Shown: positions 21,554 to 32,862 of the stretch, one piece after another
Position numbering within the stretch: position 1 is the first letter of the stretch
How the letters are laid out: each line of letters begins with the position of its first letter
Source of the DNA: Hofstenia miamia
Taxonomy: Eukaryota > Xenacoelomorpha > Acoela
NCBI GenBank assembly: GCA_004352715.1
Contig: SCFE01000095.1
Location: 1,652,399-1,716,398 of the forward strand
Reading direction: 5' to 3'
DNA: 64,000 nucleotides
Program-made: the position numbers and the translations under genes
Notes under the pieces: model-generated
Seen by the model: only the letters and a program-made list of their open reading frames with translations
The model's database searches: none
What the model was told of the DNA's origin: nothing

Positions 21554-24500
21554 TATATATATAGAAACAATTATATTTAATTATGCAGCATTGAATATAT
21601 AGTCTATAATGTAAATGCTTAAATAAAAATATAATATATAAGTGGTGAGTCTACGTTGGAAAACATTAATCAAAACAGTTTTAACATTTCATATTTAATA
21701 CAGTTATTCAAATTTTCAGCGAGAAGTGCTAGTATAATCTATCTATCACTATAAAAAATTAATGTTCTTTAGGTTTAATGAAGCGATGTAATTTCCCAGT
21801 AAGTTCTTGAGACGAAGATTCAATAAATCACATGTTTATGTTATTACATGAACAAATTGCACATTTTAAAACTTCGTGTGTAAAAGAGCTGCAACAGTAA
21901 GCGATGGGGGAAAATAACACAAAAAATGTACGTGTCTAAGTAAGAACGATTCAAAAATAAATTTTAAGCTAATATGGAAATTCTCCTTGATCAGTAAATA
22001 CTAAGTTTAATTAGTCCTTAGTTAAGTGAATCTATTTATCAAGTATAAAAAGGTAATTCAATTGCTGTAGTTCTCTTCATGCCAAAATAGAATAACAAAT
22101 ATAACTCTGATTAAAGAATACGTTCCATAGTTTTGGTCTTCAATAGAATAAAGGGCAGAGTTGATATCTTTGAATCTAGTGCATGTGATTCTTTACAAAG
22201 AATACGTATATGAAGTGGTATATTGCGAATATTCCAAATTTGCTTGATACCAGTTTTATACGGAAATGTATAAAATTGAAGGTACCAATTGTTATTTATC
22301 AGATAATTTTTTAGCACCATCTTTGGCATGAACAATAGACAGGTAATCCTAGCCCTCGCCCTAACCGTAACATCAATAATAATAACAAACCAATAATCGG
22401 AATTCTTGGGTGAATATCTAACAACAAATTAGAGAAGTTATGTTCATAACGAAATTGAAAGTTTTTTATCAAAAGTGCAATAAGCCAACAAGTGAACAGT
22501 ACACAAGAAATGGGTAAGCTATATGTAGGTCACATTTTGTTATTTCTAATATTACATATGGATATAGTTGTTTACATATGCCTTGACTTCATTTATTCTA
22601 TGTGGAAAATTTGTATCATTGCTTCCTTCAATACTTAACTTATTATTTGCATAATTTTAAATAAAAATGGCTTATCAAACAAATAATTGAAATCCTTAAC
22701 AAATTGAGTAGTATATGATGTTTGATTCAAATGATTCACTTGTATTTTCTAAGTATAAGTACACATAAGAATACTTCAAGTGGTATTTTTAAACCTTAAA
22801 TTGTCTACAATATCTGCATCTACAAGAATACTAAGGTCAGAAGACTAAAGCTTAGAACATCGAATACTCCTTGAGAATATATGTAATCTTCAAATGTGAA
22901 TACTATTGAATAGAAACAAAATTCCTACTAAGAGCAAATTCAAGAGATTATCAACATAGTTGGAAGTATATGTACCTGCTAGTGTTTTTGCTGAATCCAT
23001 AATGAAGCAAAAAAAATGCTTGTAGGTCATTTTGACATATTGTCGCGTTTTGTGTGTTAATCAACTCAATCTATTTTGTAAGTGTTGACCCACTTAGGCC
23101 TTCTAGTGTTAAGAAGCAATCAATAGCTGTCAAAGCAAGTTACGGTTAATATGTATGTTGGCTAAAATCAAAAGCAATAGTTTTTAGCCTTTTACAGTTG
23201 TGGTGACGTTGCATGGTAATGAGGAGGTATTTCTATCTAAGAGTGTTATGATATGTAAAGTTGATATGTATTAAATCCTTAACCGATGAACTAATCATTC
23301 CAATGTCAATTTAAGAAAATTCCACATGCGTAAAGAATTCAGTTATAAATATATTTTCTTGTTTATTTATTTAGCTCAACATTCAAATTCATTCAGATTA
23401 AGTAATCCCATTTAATAATTTAACATGTGTTAAGATTGCAGTAGCATGTTATTAATTTCTCCTAATGAGAAAAATGTGTACATGCTAAGTGTGTTTACAA
23501 ATGATTCCGAAACACTTGATGAATTGATAAAAGATGGTAAGATTAATTGCTACCTGGCTTATATTACGCAGATAACGAAATTCTATTGAAATGCTTGTAC
23601 TAATTTGTGTAGAAACATGATTATACGCACTCCGTTTTTTGAAGATTAATAGGCTCCAGCCCTATCCGATTTCAATTTTTTTACGAATATTCTTAGTTAA
23701 AATAAACAAATACATCTTAGTATGTCTTTTGGTTGGTCATTCTCCAGTTGATAAACATCAATATTTAATTTTTTGCAATTCCTGTTGGCTTTGGGGAAAT
23801 CCCTACCAAATTTAAGTGCTTGCCTATAAAAACTTTGTAGTAATCGTTACTAAGGTTTCTAATAGAAAACTAAAATGTAAATTAATGATTTTGCAAAAAC
23901 AAAAACATCACATTTATGAAATAAAATCTTCGAATACACTTAAGGCAACTAGGTCGATAAAATTTATTAGTTAAATTATTAATTAATTTATTCTCCCAAA
24001 TAGAGAAAATATGGAAATCTTTTAGCTAAAATTCAAATTCTGATTTGGTAGTCGAAAGCCAGGGGCGTATCCAAAGAAAGTCACGGAGTACTGACCCCTC
24101 CTAATTATAATTTGCAATAGTATTTTAATTGGAAATAAACTAAAAATATTAAATAATAATGCTTTGTGCCTAATGTATTTGGCTGATTAGCCACTGTTCA
24201 AAGCTAATAAATTTTTTTGATAATAGGCAGTTTTTTAATTCACTTCAATATAAATATATCATAATATGACACTTGAAATAGAGACAATAAATGAATGCTC
24301 ATTTATTAAATCTAATTAAAAAAATGCATAGCAATATTTGGACAAGTAATTTTATATATACAGTTTGACACAAAAAATTAAACAGAACTACAAAAAATTA
24401 ACAAAATATTTTAACAGAAATGCTCACCACGCTGAAGTTTAAAAATGAATGCGCTTCCTTTATGTTTTGAGAAAACCTTGAATAATCAAACTGGAAATAT

Positions 24501-25623
24501 TCTGAAACTTAGTTACTTTCAATCCATGATATCATGTTTTTCAATTATTTTCTTGAGTCATTGGTTATTCTTTGGGCACTGTTTCTGATGTTTACACTTA
24601 ATTATGGCTCAGAAGTCTTCAATGGAATTGCTGTCCGGACTTTAGTCAACCCATTCAGGGCTCTGAATACGGGGTTTTTCTTTCCTTATTTGATTTTGGG
24701 GAAGTTGACATTTAAGAGTCGCAACAACTTCTTCTCTAAGAACTTTTAAGTTTCAGGATGTATTAATCTTCTCATTTGGATCAAGAAAACGAAGCCTTCC
24801 AACCTCTTTGTAGGAAAAACAGCCCCGAATATAACCTTGAGTCCATGCTTAAAATAGGCTCGCATGTATTGAGGCAATAGTAATTGCTGCTTAGCACAGA
24901 AAACTCTAATTGGAAGGAATTTTCTGCACAGTGCCTCTTAAGAATTATAGTTATCGTTCAGTTATCAGTTTCTTCCGACCAAAATTCTTTCTCTTTGAAA
25001 CTCTCAACACTACGACATATATTTCAAGAGTGTTTTACCGACAACCTTAGGAGACACCCCAATATTAGGTGAGCCGTAGGTTAGACTACATGATCCTTAA
25101 TAGCTGATTCCACGTCTATATTTTTACACCTGAAAAATGACATTCATTTAAAGTCAAATCTTTATATATTTTACATGCGAAGTGTATTCTAAAATTATTT
25201 TTCTATATAGACAATCTAAAATCAGAGTCTAGCTTAATGTGTATAATATAATAGCACTGTTGTTCATTAATGCAAGATTTGGTTGAAAACAATGAATTAC
25301 CATAATATAGATATATTTTTAATTTGATAACCAAATTTTGAAAAAAACATGCCTTAGTTACATGTATATTGATAAGCATTAATCAATATGCAACCAAAGA
25401 TTAATTTATGAAATATATTTGGCCTATTTTTACACAACACATCACCTTGCATTTTACAAGTTTTTTAAGTTTTCATACGAACTTTCCTGAATTTTATATT
25501 TAAGCTAAAATAAATCAGCAAAAGCAATCACTTACACTTACCTGCTATAATTTGTGAAACGAATTCAATAATTTATATATATATGCATGTATATATATAC
25601 ATATATATACACATATATGTGTT

Positions 25624-25642
<19 letters not shown>
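21554..25642 (+). repeat. left arm of a 4.09-kb inverted duplication
   Basis: The reverse complement of this block is found at 37254-41342. Every pair of landmarks I compared has coordinates adding to 62896 (for example 22111/40785, 24749/38147, 25072/37824 and the TGTGTTTA edge near 25622/37274), so there are no net indels over the arm, and the stretches compared were identical in sequence. The arm starts at the first base after gap 1 and ends inside a TA microsatellite. It contains a decayed Tc1 transposase and a GGGGCGTATCC transposon-end motif at 24063, but no intact gene. Confidence 0.95.
24520..25075 (-). pseudogene. Tc1-like transposase remnant in the left arm
   Basis: The minus strand reads GCFSYKEVGRLRFLDPNEKI then NTS, LKVLREEVVATLK, and QSPEWVD*SPDSNSIEDF*, which is the WSPDLNPIEDLW block with the final catalytic glutamate still encoded. 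Stops replace two positions that are normally tryptophan. The segment with the second catalytic aspartate (QDNA..H) is missing between KEKPRIQ and SPEWVD, so an internal deletion removed it. A Tc1-style terminal sequence (ACAGTTTGACACAAAAAATT) lies at 24360. The opposite end was not found. The same remnant is mirrored in the right arm. Confidence 0.75.
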
Positions 25643-25654
<12 letters not shown>

Positions 25655-27317
25655 TCTGTATTGTCTATCTGAATTCTGTTAGACATTATGTTTAATCAAA
25701 TCTGCCTAGCAAGAAAAACAGCAGTTGATAAAATATTTATCAAAATCTTTTAAAAAGTAACACGTAATAATTCATTGTAAAATTTATTGTTATTCTATAC
25801 GCTTAAACACCATAGATCTGGTTACGTCCGTAAAATGCATGCTATTTTCAGTATTAGTAGCCCAATAACAACAACGTCGTTGAAATATTTTATATTTTAC
25901 TAAGAGATATCTTGATGAAGTAATAAATATGCTAATATGAATATCTCATGTTACTGATTTTTCAAGTCGTTAATTTCAAGAAGACAAAGATAAACTAATA
26001 AATATATAGATTGGCAACTTCTATTCTTCTTAAAAATACGCTATTAAAGAATATTCTTAAAGATTTTCTATTAAATAGCCTAGATTTCTAGTGATATCAA
26101 TTTCTCATTGCATGTTTTAAGCACAACTGCCTATAATTTTTATGAATTTGACATTTTTAGAAAGCTCTATAATTTTATCAAAGGAAATTATTGATTTTTA
26201 TGAAATGCAGAACTCAATTGTTTAAGGTTGAATGGAAATTGTTCTTTGCGTGTATTTCACTGGACATTATCTTCACCTTTGGATACGAAAAGTACATGAC
26301 ATATTACCTGTGTCAGTAAACTTCGTGATCTGCTGAAAGTTGAAAAACTTATCTGACTTTTATAAAAGCGTAAAAATCAGGAACAGAGTGCTATTTTTCA
26401 CAAGCAAATTTGATGCTAATTGAAGATGCATAAGATATTAAGGTAGATTATGTAGGCATTCTAGTGAATGACATTTGAACGTCATAGTTTTACTCACATT
26501 TTAATACAGTTAAAACCTTTAGGTGTATGTATGCATGGACTATAAAAATATTTTTTGAATGAATGATCTAATGCTAAAATGATTTTTAAGAGAAAAATTC
26601 TTATTTGACTTAATTTTGTATTACCGATATTTTGTAAAAAATGTTGACTGAAAATTATTGCAAGGAAGTTGGAGGCCCAACTAGTTTTTGTGATCGCATT
26701 CTTATCCAACATTCAAAGGGCATTAATCTATGAAGTATAATCTCTGAATTTAATGGAATCTTTTGAGGGAAAATTTGTTTGCTCAGTATAAAATAAAATA
26801 TGAGTTTAGATCGTTGAAAACTAAAACCAAAACTTTCGTACTTTCAAATGCAAATGATTTGATAATTCTTCAACATAATATATTTACATTCAATCTGTTC
26901 TTTACCTATTTCGGATGACCTTAGCATTTTCTGTCAATGAAAATTATCACCTCAAGCCTTAATTTTTTTGAGAATTGCTTCATTATCGATGAGATGTAAA
27001 CGATCTTTCATGCTCAAATTAAGCAAGTAATATTATATTTCTATACCCAGCGTAATACACCACACAAAACTTCTATTTATCACTGCTTACATAAATGGCT
27101 TATTTTATCAAGCAATTTTATGATTTCACATGTCGGTATGTTGATTCGATATTATCAAAACTCGATGATTTTATAGCTGATTTTAATATAAAACGTTTTT
27201 TTTAATATGTTGAAATCCCCAATTTGTTTTAGAGCTTTCTTTAATGTTTTCACGAACCTTAGTGTATATATTAAGTATATTAAATTGATAATCTAAAGAT
27301 TCCATTTCTACGAATCT

Positions 27318-27354
<37 letters not shown>

Positions 27355-28656
27355 AAGGGATATTTCTACTGTTTCATTCATGAAAATAAGTGGCACCAAT
27401 ATAAGCTTAAAATATAAAAATTAATGGAGCATACACAGCTGACAAAATGACTTCCCACGGTTTTTGAACAATTATATAAATTTGATCGGACAAAAAGAAC
27501 CTATAAAAATGAATAATAAATGCATTAAATATTTTGCAATAAAAGGATGAAACCAAACAAAAATGTACTGCTTCTATGTCAAATTTAGGATTTCCATAGA
27601 ATATCTTTGTGGCCGACAGATAATGCCTTTTAGCAAAGGAGGATTTTTTTCAAATAAAGCTTTAGTAAAAAGAAAAGAACTTTCTAGGGAGCTATTTGTG
27701 ATATAAGTAAGTTTAAAGTAATGTATTAGAGATTACTAGAAACATAAACGGAATCAAAGACAAGTTTAATCATACGAATATCACTAACATCTGGTAGTTC
27801 TGAATAATTGTTAACAGATTTGTTCTTTTCTTAAAGATTGAGTTAAAATTGATTCAAAACGGGAAAATTGAGTCTAAGCAAATTATTGAGTAAAAACATT
27901 AATATTGATTGAAAAAATAAGTTATTGAGTCATTGAGTGACTCAATATAATCCGAAGCCTAGCCCAAACTTTTCCTTACTCTAAGTATTAAACGATACAA
28001 CTTAGACACATATTAAAGTATTGTGACTTTAGTAAACTCCGTGCCTTATAATATTGCAATATATGTAATTTAGAAAGAATTAGTTAGAACTGGATTTCAA
28101 ATTAGAGGGACATTGCTGTGGAGACATTTCAAAATCAAACACACGCCGTCATTGAGTGTCACAACCAAATTTAATCAAAAAATCAATCATGGTATTGTTC
28201 ACTAATCCAGTGAGGTGGATAGTTTATTGTGTTCAAAAGGTACCCTACTGACTATTCAAATAGAAAAATTTACTAAATACTATTGACGAAATAGTAATAA
28301 TCTAAAAATTTTAATTAGCAGTTATCTATAAATAACTGACACATTAAAAATGTTAATGTAAAAACGCTAAGGAATTTGCAAATTTTCTGCAAATTAGATT
28401 TCAAGGATTGGAATGAAGAGTCCCCGTATTCATTGTCGGAGAAGGGAATAGTTAAACAATGCTTTAAGATTTTACTCTCTGCTTCGGTTATTGTGTTATT
28501 TGTACAAATGTTGGCAAATATATTCTAGGATGGATTTCTTAAGTAGGCCTACTAATTCAGAGTTTACAGATAATAGCGCATATTAGTTGAAGGCGTCATT
28601 TAAGTAAAAAATAACAGTATTCTGTATGAACCAAAATGGACATCAGCAATTTTATT
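25643..28656. other. AT-rich stretch without a gene
   Basis: No gene recognised. It starts in TA-rich microsatellite sequence and holds another TA run at about 27319-27350. Confidence 0.5.
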
Positions 28657-28870
28657 ACCGCCGCCAAGGAGATTATGTTTTTGGTAGCGTTGGTTTGTTT
28701 GTTTTTCTGTTTGTCTGTTAGCAACTTTCAGAAAAATTAAAAACAGATTGACCTCAAATTTTCACCAGATGTGCGTCTCCTCCCAATGAGGAATCCATTA
28801 AATTTTGGTGCTGATCCGGGGGGCACAAGCTGCGTGGCGGAGGTCTGCGCTCTCCGAGTGCTTTTCTAGT
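28657..28870 (+). repeat. dispersed repeat with a conserved GCGGAGGTCTGCGCTCTCCG end
   Basis: It begins CCGCCGCCAAGGAGATTATG, continues through a TTTG/TCTG-rich segment and TGTTAGCAAC, and ends GGCGGAGGTCTGCGCTCTCC then GAGTGCTTTTCTAG. This layout matches a non-autonomous repeat family that I recall from many marine invertebrate and some fish genomes. The 3' end recurs at 29890-29966. Confidence 0.7.
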
Positions 28871-29700
28871 TTTATATATGAAAATATATCACGATTCGAC
28901 TCGCACCGCCTCGAGTTGAGTCCAGGATTGCTCTCATTCTGGCCTAATAATTACTTCAAAAAGAAGCTTGATTAGTCCTGAAAAGATGGAGGCATTGGAA
29001 ATATTGAGATCAGCCAGCACTGCTGATCTATTTAAGTTTTTGTAATAATGATTGTCAATCAAAATGTTTTAAATCTTATTAATATTTTGATAATTCTTCT
29101 GGGTTTGTGCTGGGCCAGGCTTGGGGCATTTCTTTGTATGATAAATACTTTCGCACAACCTGGGATGAAAACATAAACAGTTAAAAAACACGAAGAAACA
29201 TTTATTGCAAATAAAAAAATTGATGCTTTTTGTATCTTAAATGTATTTTAGCAATCATACCATTTACTTAACTTTTTACATGTTGTGTTAAACAATTGTC
29301 GTTTTTGTACTTTATATTTCATTTGTTTGTTTTGTGTTGAATTTTCTTTTTCTAATAGTTTATGTCAAATATTTATCCAAATAATTGTAAATGAACAAAA
29401 TGACTTACTTAAAACGATAGGTAATGTTAATTTAATATCCATATTAAACCGCACATGCGCACAGCCATGGTGTAAACTAATAATGAGACAGTGTAAATGT
29501 CTAAATTGTTTAATAGTTTACAATGTGAAGAATATGATTCCAACAATTGTGAATCGCATTTATATGAAGACAATTTCTTATTTTCAATTAGATTTTGCTA
29601 TACAAAGCTATTTTGTCATTAAATACAATGTAACATGCATTAAATATGCATAATTAATGCTATATGTTGAATTTATGTGAACACAATGATGTAAATATAT
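28871..29700. other. AT-rich stretch without a supportable gene
   Basis: A 122-codon frame at 29285-29653 (plus) begins at GTG and is rich in Cys, Ile, Asn and Phe. It matches no family I know and may be chance. Confidence 0.4.
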
Positions 29701-29900
29701 ATCCACAAGCCCTACAAAATCCTTAGAATTCCTGATAAGTATTTGCAGGAAATTTTAGGATTTACAAGGAATTTCCTAATAGGATCTTAGTAATTCCTAG
29801 ATTATTTTCTAATAGGTGCCTTTAAGAAATTCCGGGAATTGCTAGGAAATAGGATTTTCTTAGGAGTTTCTAGGAATTAGTAGGATCGTACTAGGATGAA
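29701..29900. repeat. degenerate TAGGAATT/AATTCCTA motif cluster
   Basis: About 15 variants of TTCCTA, TAGGA and GGAATT occur in both orientations within 200 bases, giving many overlapping potential hairpins. It ends just before the partial dispersed repeat at 29890. No coding potential is seen. Confidence 0.65.
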
Positions 29901-29966
29901 CAACATGGGGATCCGCTGTACACAAGTTGCGTGGTGGAGGTCTGCGCTCTCCGAGTGCTTTCTAGA
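29890..29966 (+). repeat. 3'-only copy of the dispersed repeat
   Basis: GGGGATCCGC, then GCGTGGTGGAGGTCTGCGCT and CTCCGAGTGCTTTCTAG, nearly the same as the end of the copy at 28657-28870. Only the 3' part is present. Confidence 0.7.
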
Positions 29967-30701
29967 TAACTTTTTTATACATAATGGTTAGAATTCAATT
30001 TTAGAGGCACTGCATATTATTTAAGCATAATTCAATAAGCTAGTGCAAGAAGATTTATGAACTCTGAAAGTTTCTTAATTCGAATGAATTATTTCACGTG
30101 TTCATCAAAAGCATTGTCCTAATTATATCATTAACATCAAAACAGTGCATTCTATAGTTAGTATTAGTTGCGGCATAATTTACTTCCTGCTGACTGAAAA
30201 ATCAAAAAAAATTCCAAACCAGTGGCATACATTTGATGAATAAATAAAAAACAATTTTAAGCATAAAATATATTAAAATCTAAAGCGGGAGATACATTTT
30301 CAGAGTCTAATTTTCAATATTTTGAAAAGTTCATAACTGAAATACCCCCTTGGCAGATAATCCGGTTTATGCCACGTTAGCAATCTATTGTCATGTTAAA
30401 TATTTATAAATGATTACTTCGATATTTTCCTATTGATATTTAATGGTGGTCATGGTATTTAATCTTACGTTTTTTTACTATGCACATAATTAATGCAATT
30501 CTATATAGTTTCTGATTAAAAATGCAACTGAAGTTTGAAAAAATGTGCAACGCATTAGAGGTAAGATAGTAAGAAAAAAACAATTAGTTTATAAATTTTT
30601 GTTGCTATTTTCTGACAGTTGTTTACCACAACAGACTCGAGTTTACTCAAATAGTGTCAGCAATTATTCCCACGCATCTGTTCAAGTAGAAGTATTAACT
30701 A
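29967..30701. other. non-coding stretch
   Basis: AT-rich, no recognised gene or repeat. Confidence 0.5.
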
Positions 30702-30810
30702 GGGGCGTACCCAGGATTTTCTGACGGGGAGACATCATTGTTATTCTCTAATGCGGGGCGAAGGCCGCGAAAATTTTTGTAAATATTGAGAAAATAGACC
30801 CTAAAAAATG
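30702..30810 (+). mobile_element. transposon end, hAT-like GGGGCGTACCC motif
   Basis: TAGGGGCGTACCCAGGATTT followed by a G-rich segment and GCGAAGGCCGCGAAAA. The CAGGGGCGTA.CCAGG start is typical of hAT-type terminal repeats and derived MITEs. The partner end was not found. Confidence 0.45.
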
Positions 30811-31150
30811 CATTTCATGATCCTAGATTTTAAATTTTTCCATTTTTTACGAAAAATTTTTTGATTTATCCAGTCAAAATTAAATTTGGAAACCTGACTG
30901 GTAGTAACTATACATTATTTATTATAATGCCTTATTGTAATGTATAGTGAAAAGGTACAAGTGGGTCGCAGGTTAAGTCAGCTACTCTACAAATCACTAC
31001 ATTTGAAATAATGAATTTTGCAGTTAGCAAACCTCTAACTGTCTCTCAACTGATATCTCAAACTTCACAACTCGCTTAAATAATACTGCAAGGAAAATCA
31101 AAGCATGAAAACGTCCAATATGGATGTAAATGTTAATCACTTTCCAATAC

Positions 31151-31200
31151 CCAGGGGCGTAGGAAGGGGGTGCGTTGTGTGCGATCGCACCCCCAATGAT
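31151..31200 (+). mobile_element. transposon end, CAGGGGCGTAGGAAGGGGG
   Basis: A canonical hAT-style terminus beginning CAGGGGCGTAGG, followed by GTGCGATCGCACCCCC, which contains the palindrome GTGCGATCGCAC. It lies 0.9 kb upstream of the hAT C-terminal remnant and could be its 5' end. Confidence 0.45.
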
Positions 31201-31589
31201 CACCAAGCGCCTATTTCAGGAGAGTATTACAAAAAAAATTACCGCATAAAGCAATGAATTTGCAATGGTATTAATAACTATATATCAGTTCTAAAAGTAG
31301 TGAAATGTTTGAACGTTTCAAATCATAAATGTTATAAACAGAAATGATTTTATAAAGATATAATAATAACACGGAAATTTATCGCACTTCAGAAATCGCG
31401 AAATAGTTAGAAGCGATTGGCCAGGAAAATCAGCATTTATGTCATTACAATATCATTACAGCACTTTGCTTTGTTATTAGCAGTTCATACGACTACATCT
31501 ATATAATAGTTGGGAGTGAGTATAATTTTAGACTATGTTAGTGGCTGAAGCAGTTAATAGCAATAAACCAGACAAGCTCACACTGTGTC

Positions 31590-31750
31590 ATGTGCACAAC
31601 AGGCAGCCTTGTTGAACTTGTTTATGAGCATGCTGTTGCAAAGGGGGCTCGGCTCATCTACGCTAGACAAAAACTGTGGAACATGGGCATTAGTTTACTA
31701 ATGCTTATGGCGAACAAGAAACAGTTTATTGTCAGCCTTAATAATAGCTG
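31590..31750 (+). CDS. possible exon of an unrecognised gene
   Basis: An open frame with ATG at 31590 reads SLVELVYEHAVAKGARLIYA and onward with balanced composition, unlike nearby chance frames. A possible acceptor (ACAGGCAG, ending about 31606) and a good donor (TTAG|GTGAGA near 31761) bracket it. No family is recognised. It could belong to a host gene or be the front of the hAT remnant downstream. Confidence 0.22.
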
Positions 31751-32088
31751 CATACAGTTAGGTGAGAAATGTAGTTACCATATTTAAGTCCATTTATCTT
31801 TAAAACGCTTCTCATTACCAATTAAATTAAGCTAATATGACTAATTATATATTTGAATCAAACCATTTGATTTTGCTGTTAGAATCGGTTTCCTTTTTTT
31901 CCTACATGGACAGGGTTTGATTTAAATTTTTTGTACCTTCAGATATTATTAAATAATACAATGGTTTATGGCTTGGATAAATTCAACAACAAAAAGATGT
32001 ATGTAGGTTGTGAACCGGGTCAGGCCAAAAGTTAATGAACTCCTGGATGAACTAATCTTGCAAAAGTGTATTTTAATTATTTTACTAT

Positions 32089-32448
32089 TTGACATATAGT
32101 CTTGATCTGTCACCTGCATTATTGGATGAAGAGATTCAAAGGTGGACGAATTACTGGCAATCCATAGATAATGCAATTCCAGATTATCCTTCAAAGGCAA
32201 TTAAATGCTGTCATAGGAATTTATATCCGAATTTATTCATTGTCCTCAAATTACTGTGTACATTTAATGTAACTAGTTGTGAATGTGAAAGATCTGCTAG
32301 TGTTTTGCGTAGACTTCATAATTACGCAAGATCAACTATGACAACTGGTAGTTTGTCACATTTGGCTCTCATCCACATTAACTACCATTTTCCTCATAAC
32401 ATTGATGCCATTATAAACAAATTTTCCGATCAACATCCGAAAAAATGA
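32089..32448 (+). pseudogene. hAT transposase C-terminal dimerisation domain
   Basis: The sequence carries the hAT C-terminal signature: YPNLFIVLKLLCTFNVTSCE, CERSASVLRRLHNYARSTMT and then GSLSHLALIHINY. This is the dimerisation region of ZMYM/P52rIPK-like hAT transposases, with the TSCECERSAS and RSTM..GRLS..AL blocks intact. The preceding part (LLDEEIQRWTNYW) also fits. No upstream catalytic region is recognised in frame and the frame lacks an ATG, so it is a truncated remnant. Confidence 0.85.
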
Positions 32449-32862
32449 GGCTCAAGAAAATTATGTTTATGGACACATAATAAATTCACTAACAAAAAAA
32501 TTTTTTTCTTGTTTCTGGAAAAAAAAACTTCACTTTCTCCTTTTACACATTCAAATGAACTGGAAAATAGGTAACATTTTCTTGAAACTTTGGGTTAGCA
32601 AAAAATATTTCATATTTATGTTTTGAGCATTTTAGTCATTGTTTCTTCAGTTTTTGGTACAAATTTTTGTGTGATTTGGCTAACAAACATGATGTTTAGG
32701 TTTATAATTTAAGTTTTCATCTATTGTGACTATTAATCTTAGAGTGAATGTAATGTTTACTTTATTGATTCGAATTATTATCCCCAGCTGTTGCTTGCAG
32801 TTAGATCTTTACCACTCCTACTATTTTTGTACTCTACGCTAGTAATCTACATAACTTGTGCT
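32449..32862. other. spacer between the hAT remnant and the next element
   Basis: AT-rich, no gene seen. It should hold the 3' untranslated part of the hAT remnant and the 5' edge of the following element, but neither boundary is clear. Confidence 0.4.

Noticed and set aside
20800-21580. Long open frames across the N runs (also 35109-36296 and 41294-42620)
   Set aside because: They consist almost wholly of undetermined bases; no stop can appear in N. Only the real sequence at their edges was used.
29285-29653. 122-codon plus-strand frame
   Set aside because: Starts at GTG, no ATG context, no family resemblance; mentioned only in the stretch entry.
29701-29900. CRISPR-like array
   Set aside because: Repeats are degenerate, occur in both orientations, lack regular spacers and the genome is eukaryotic.
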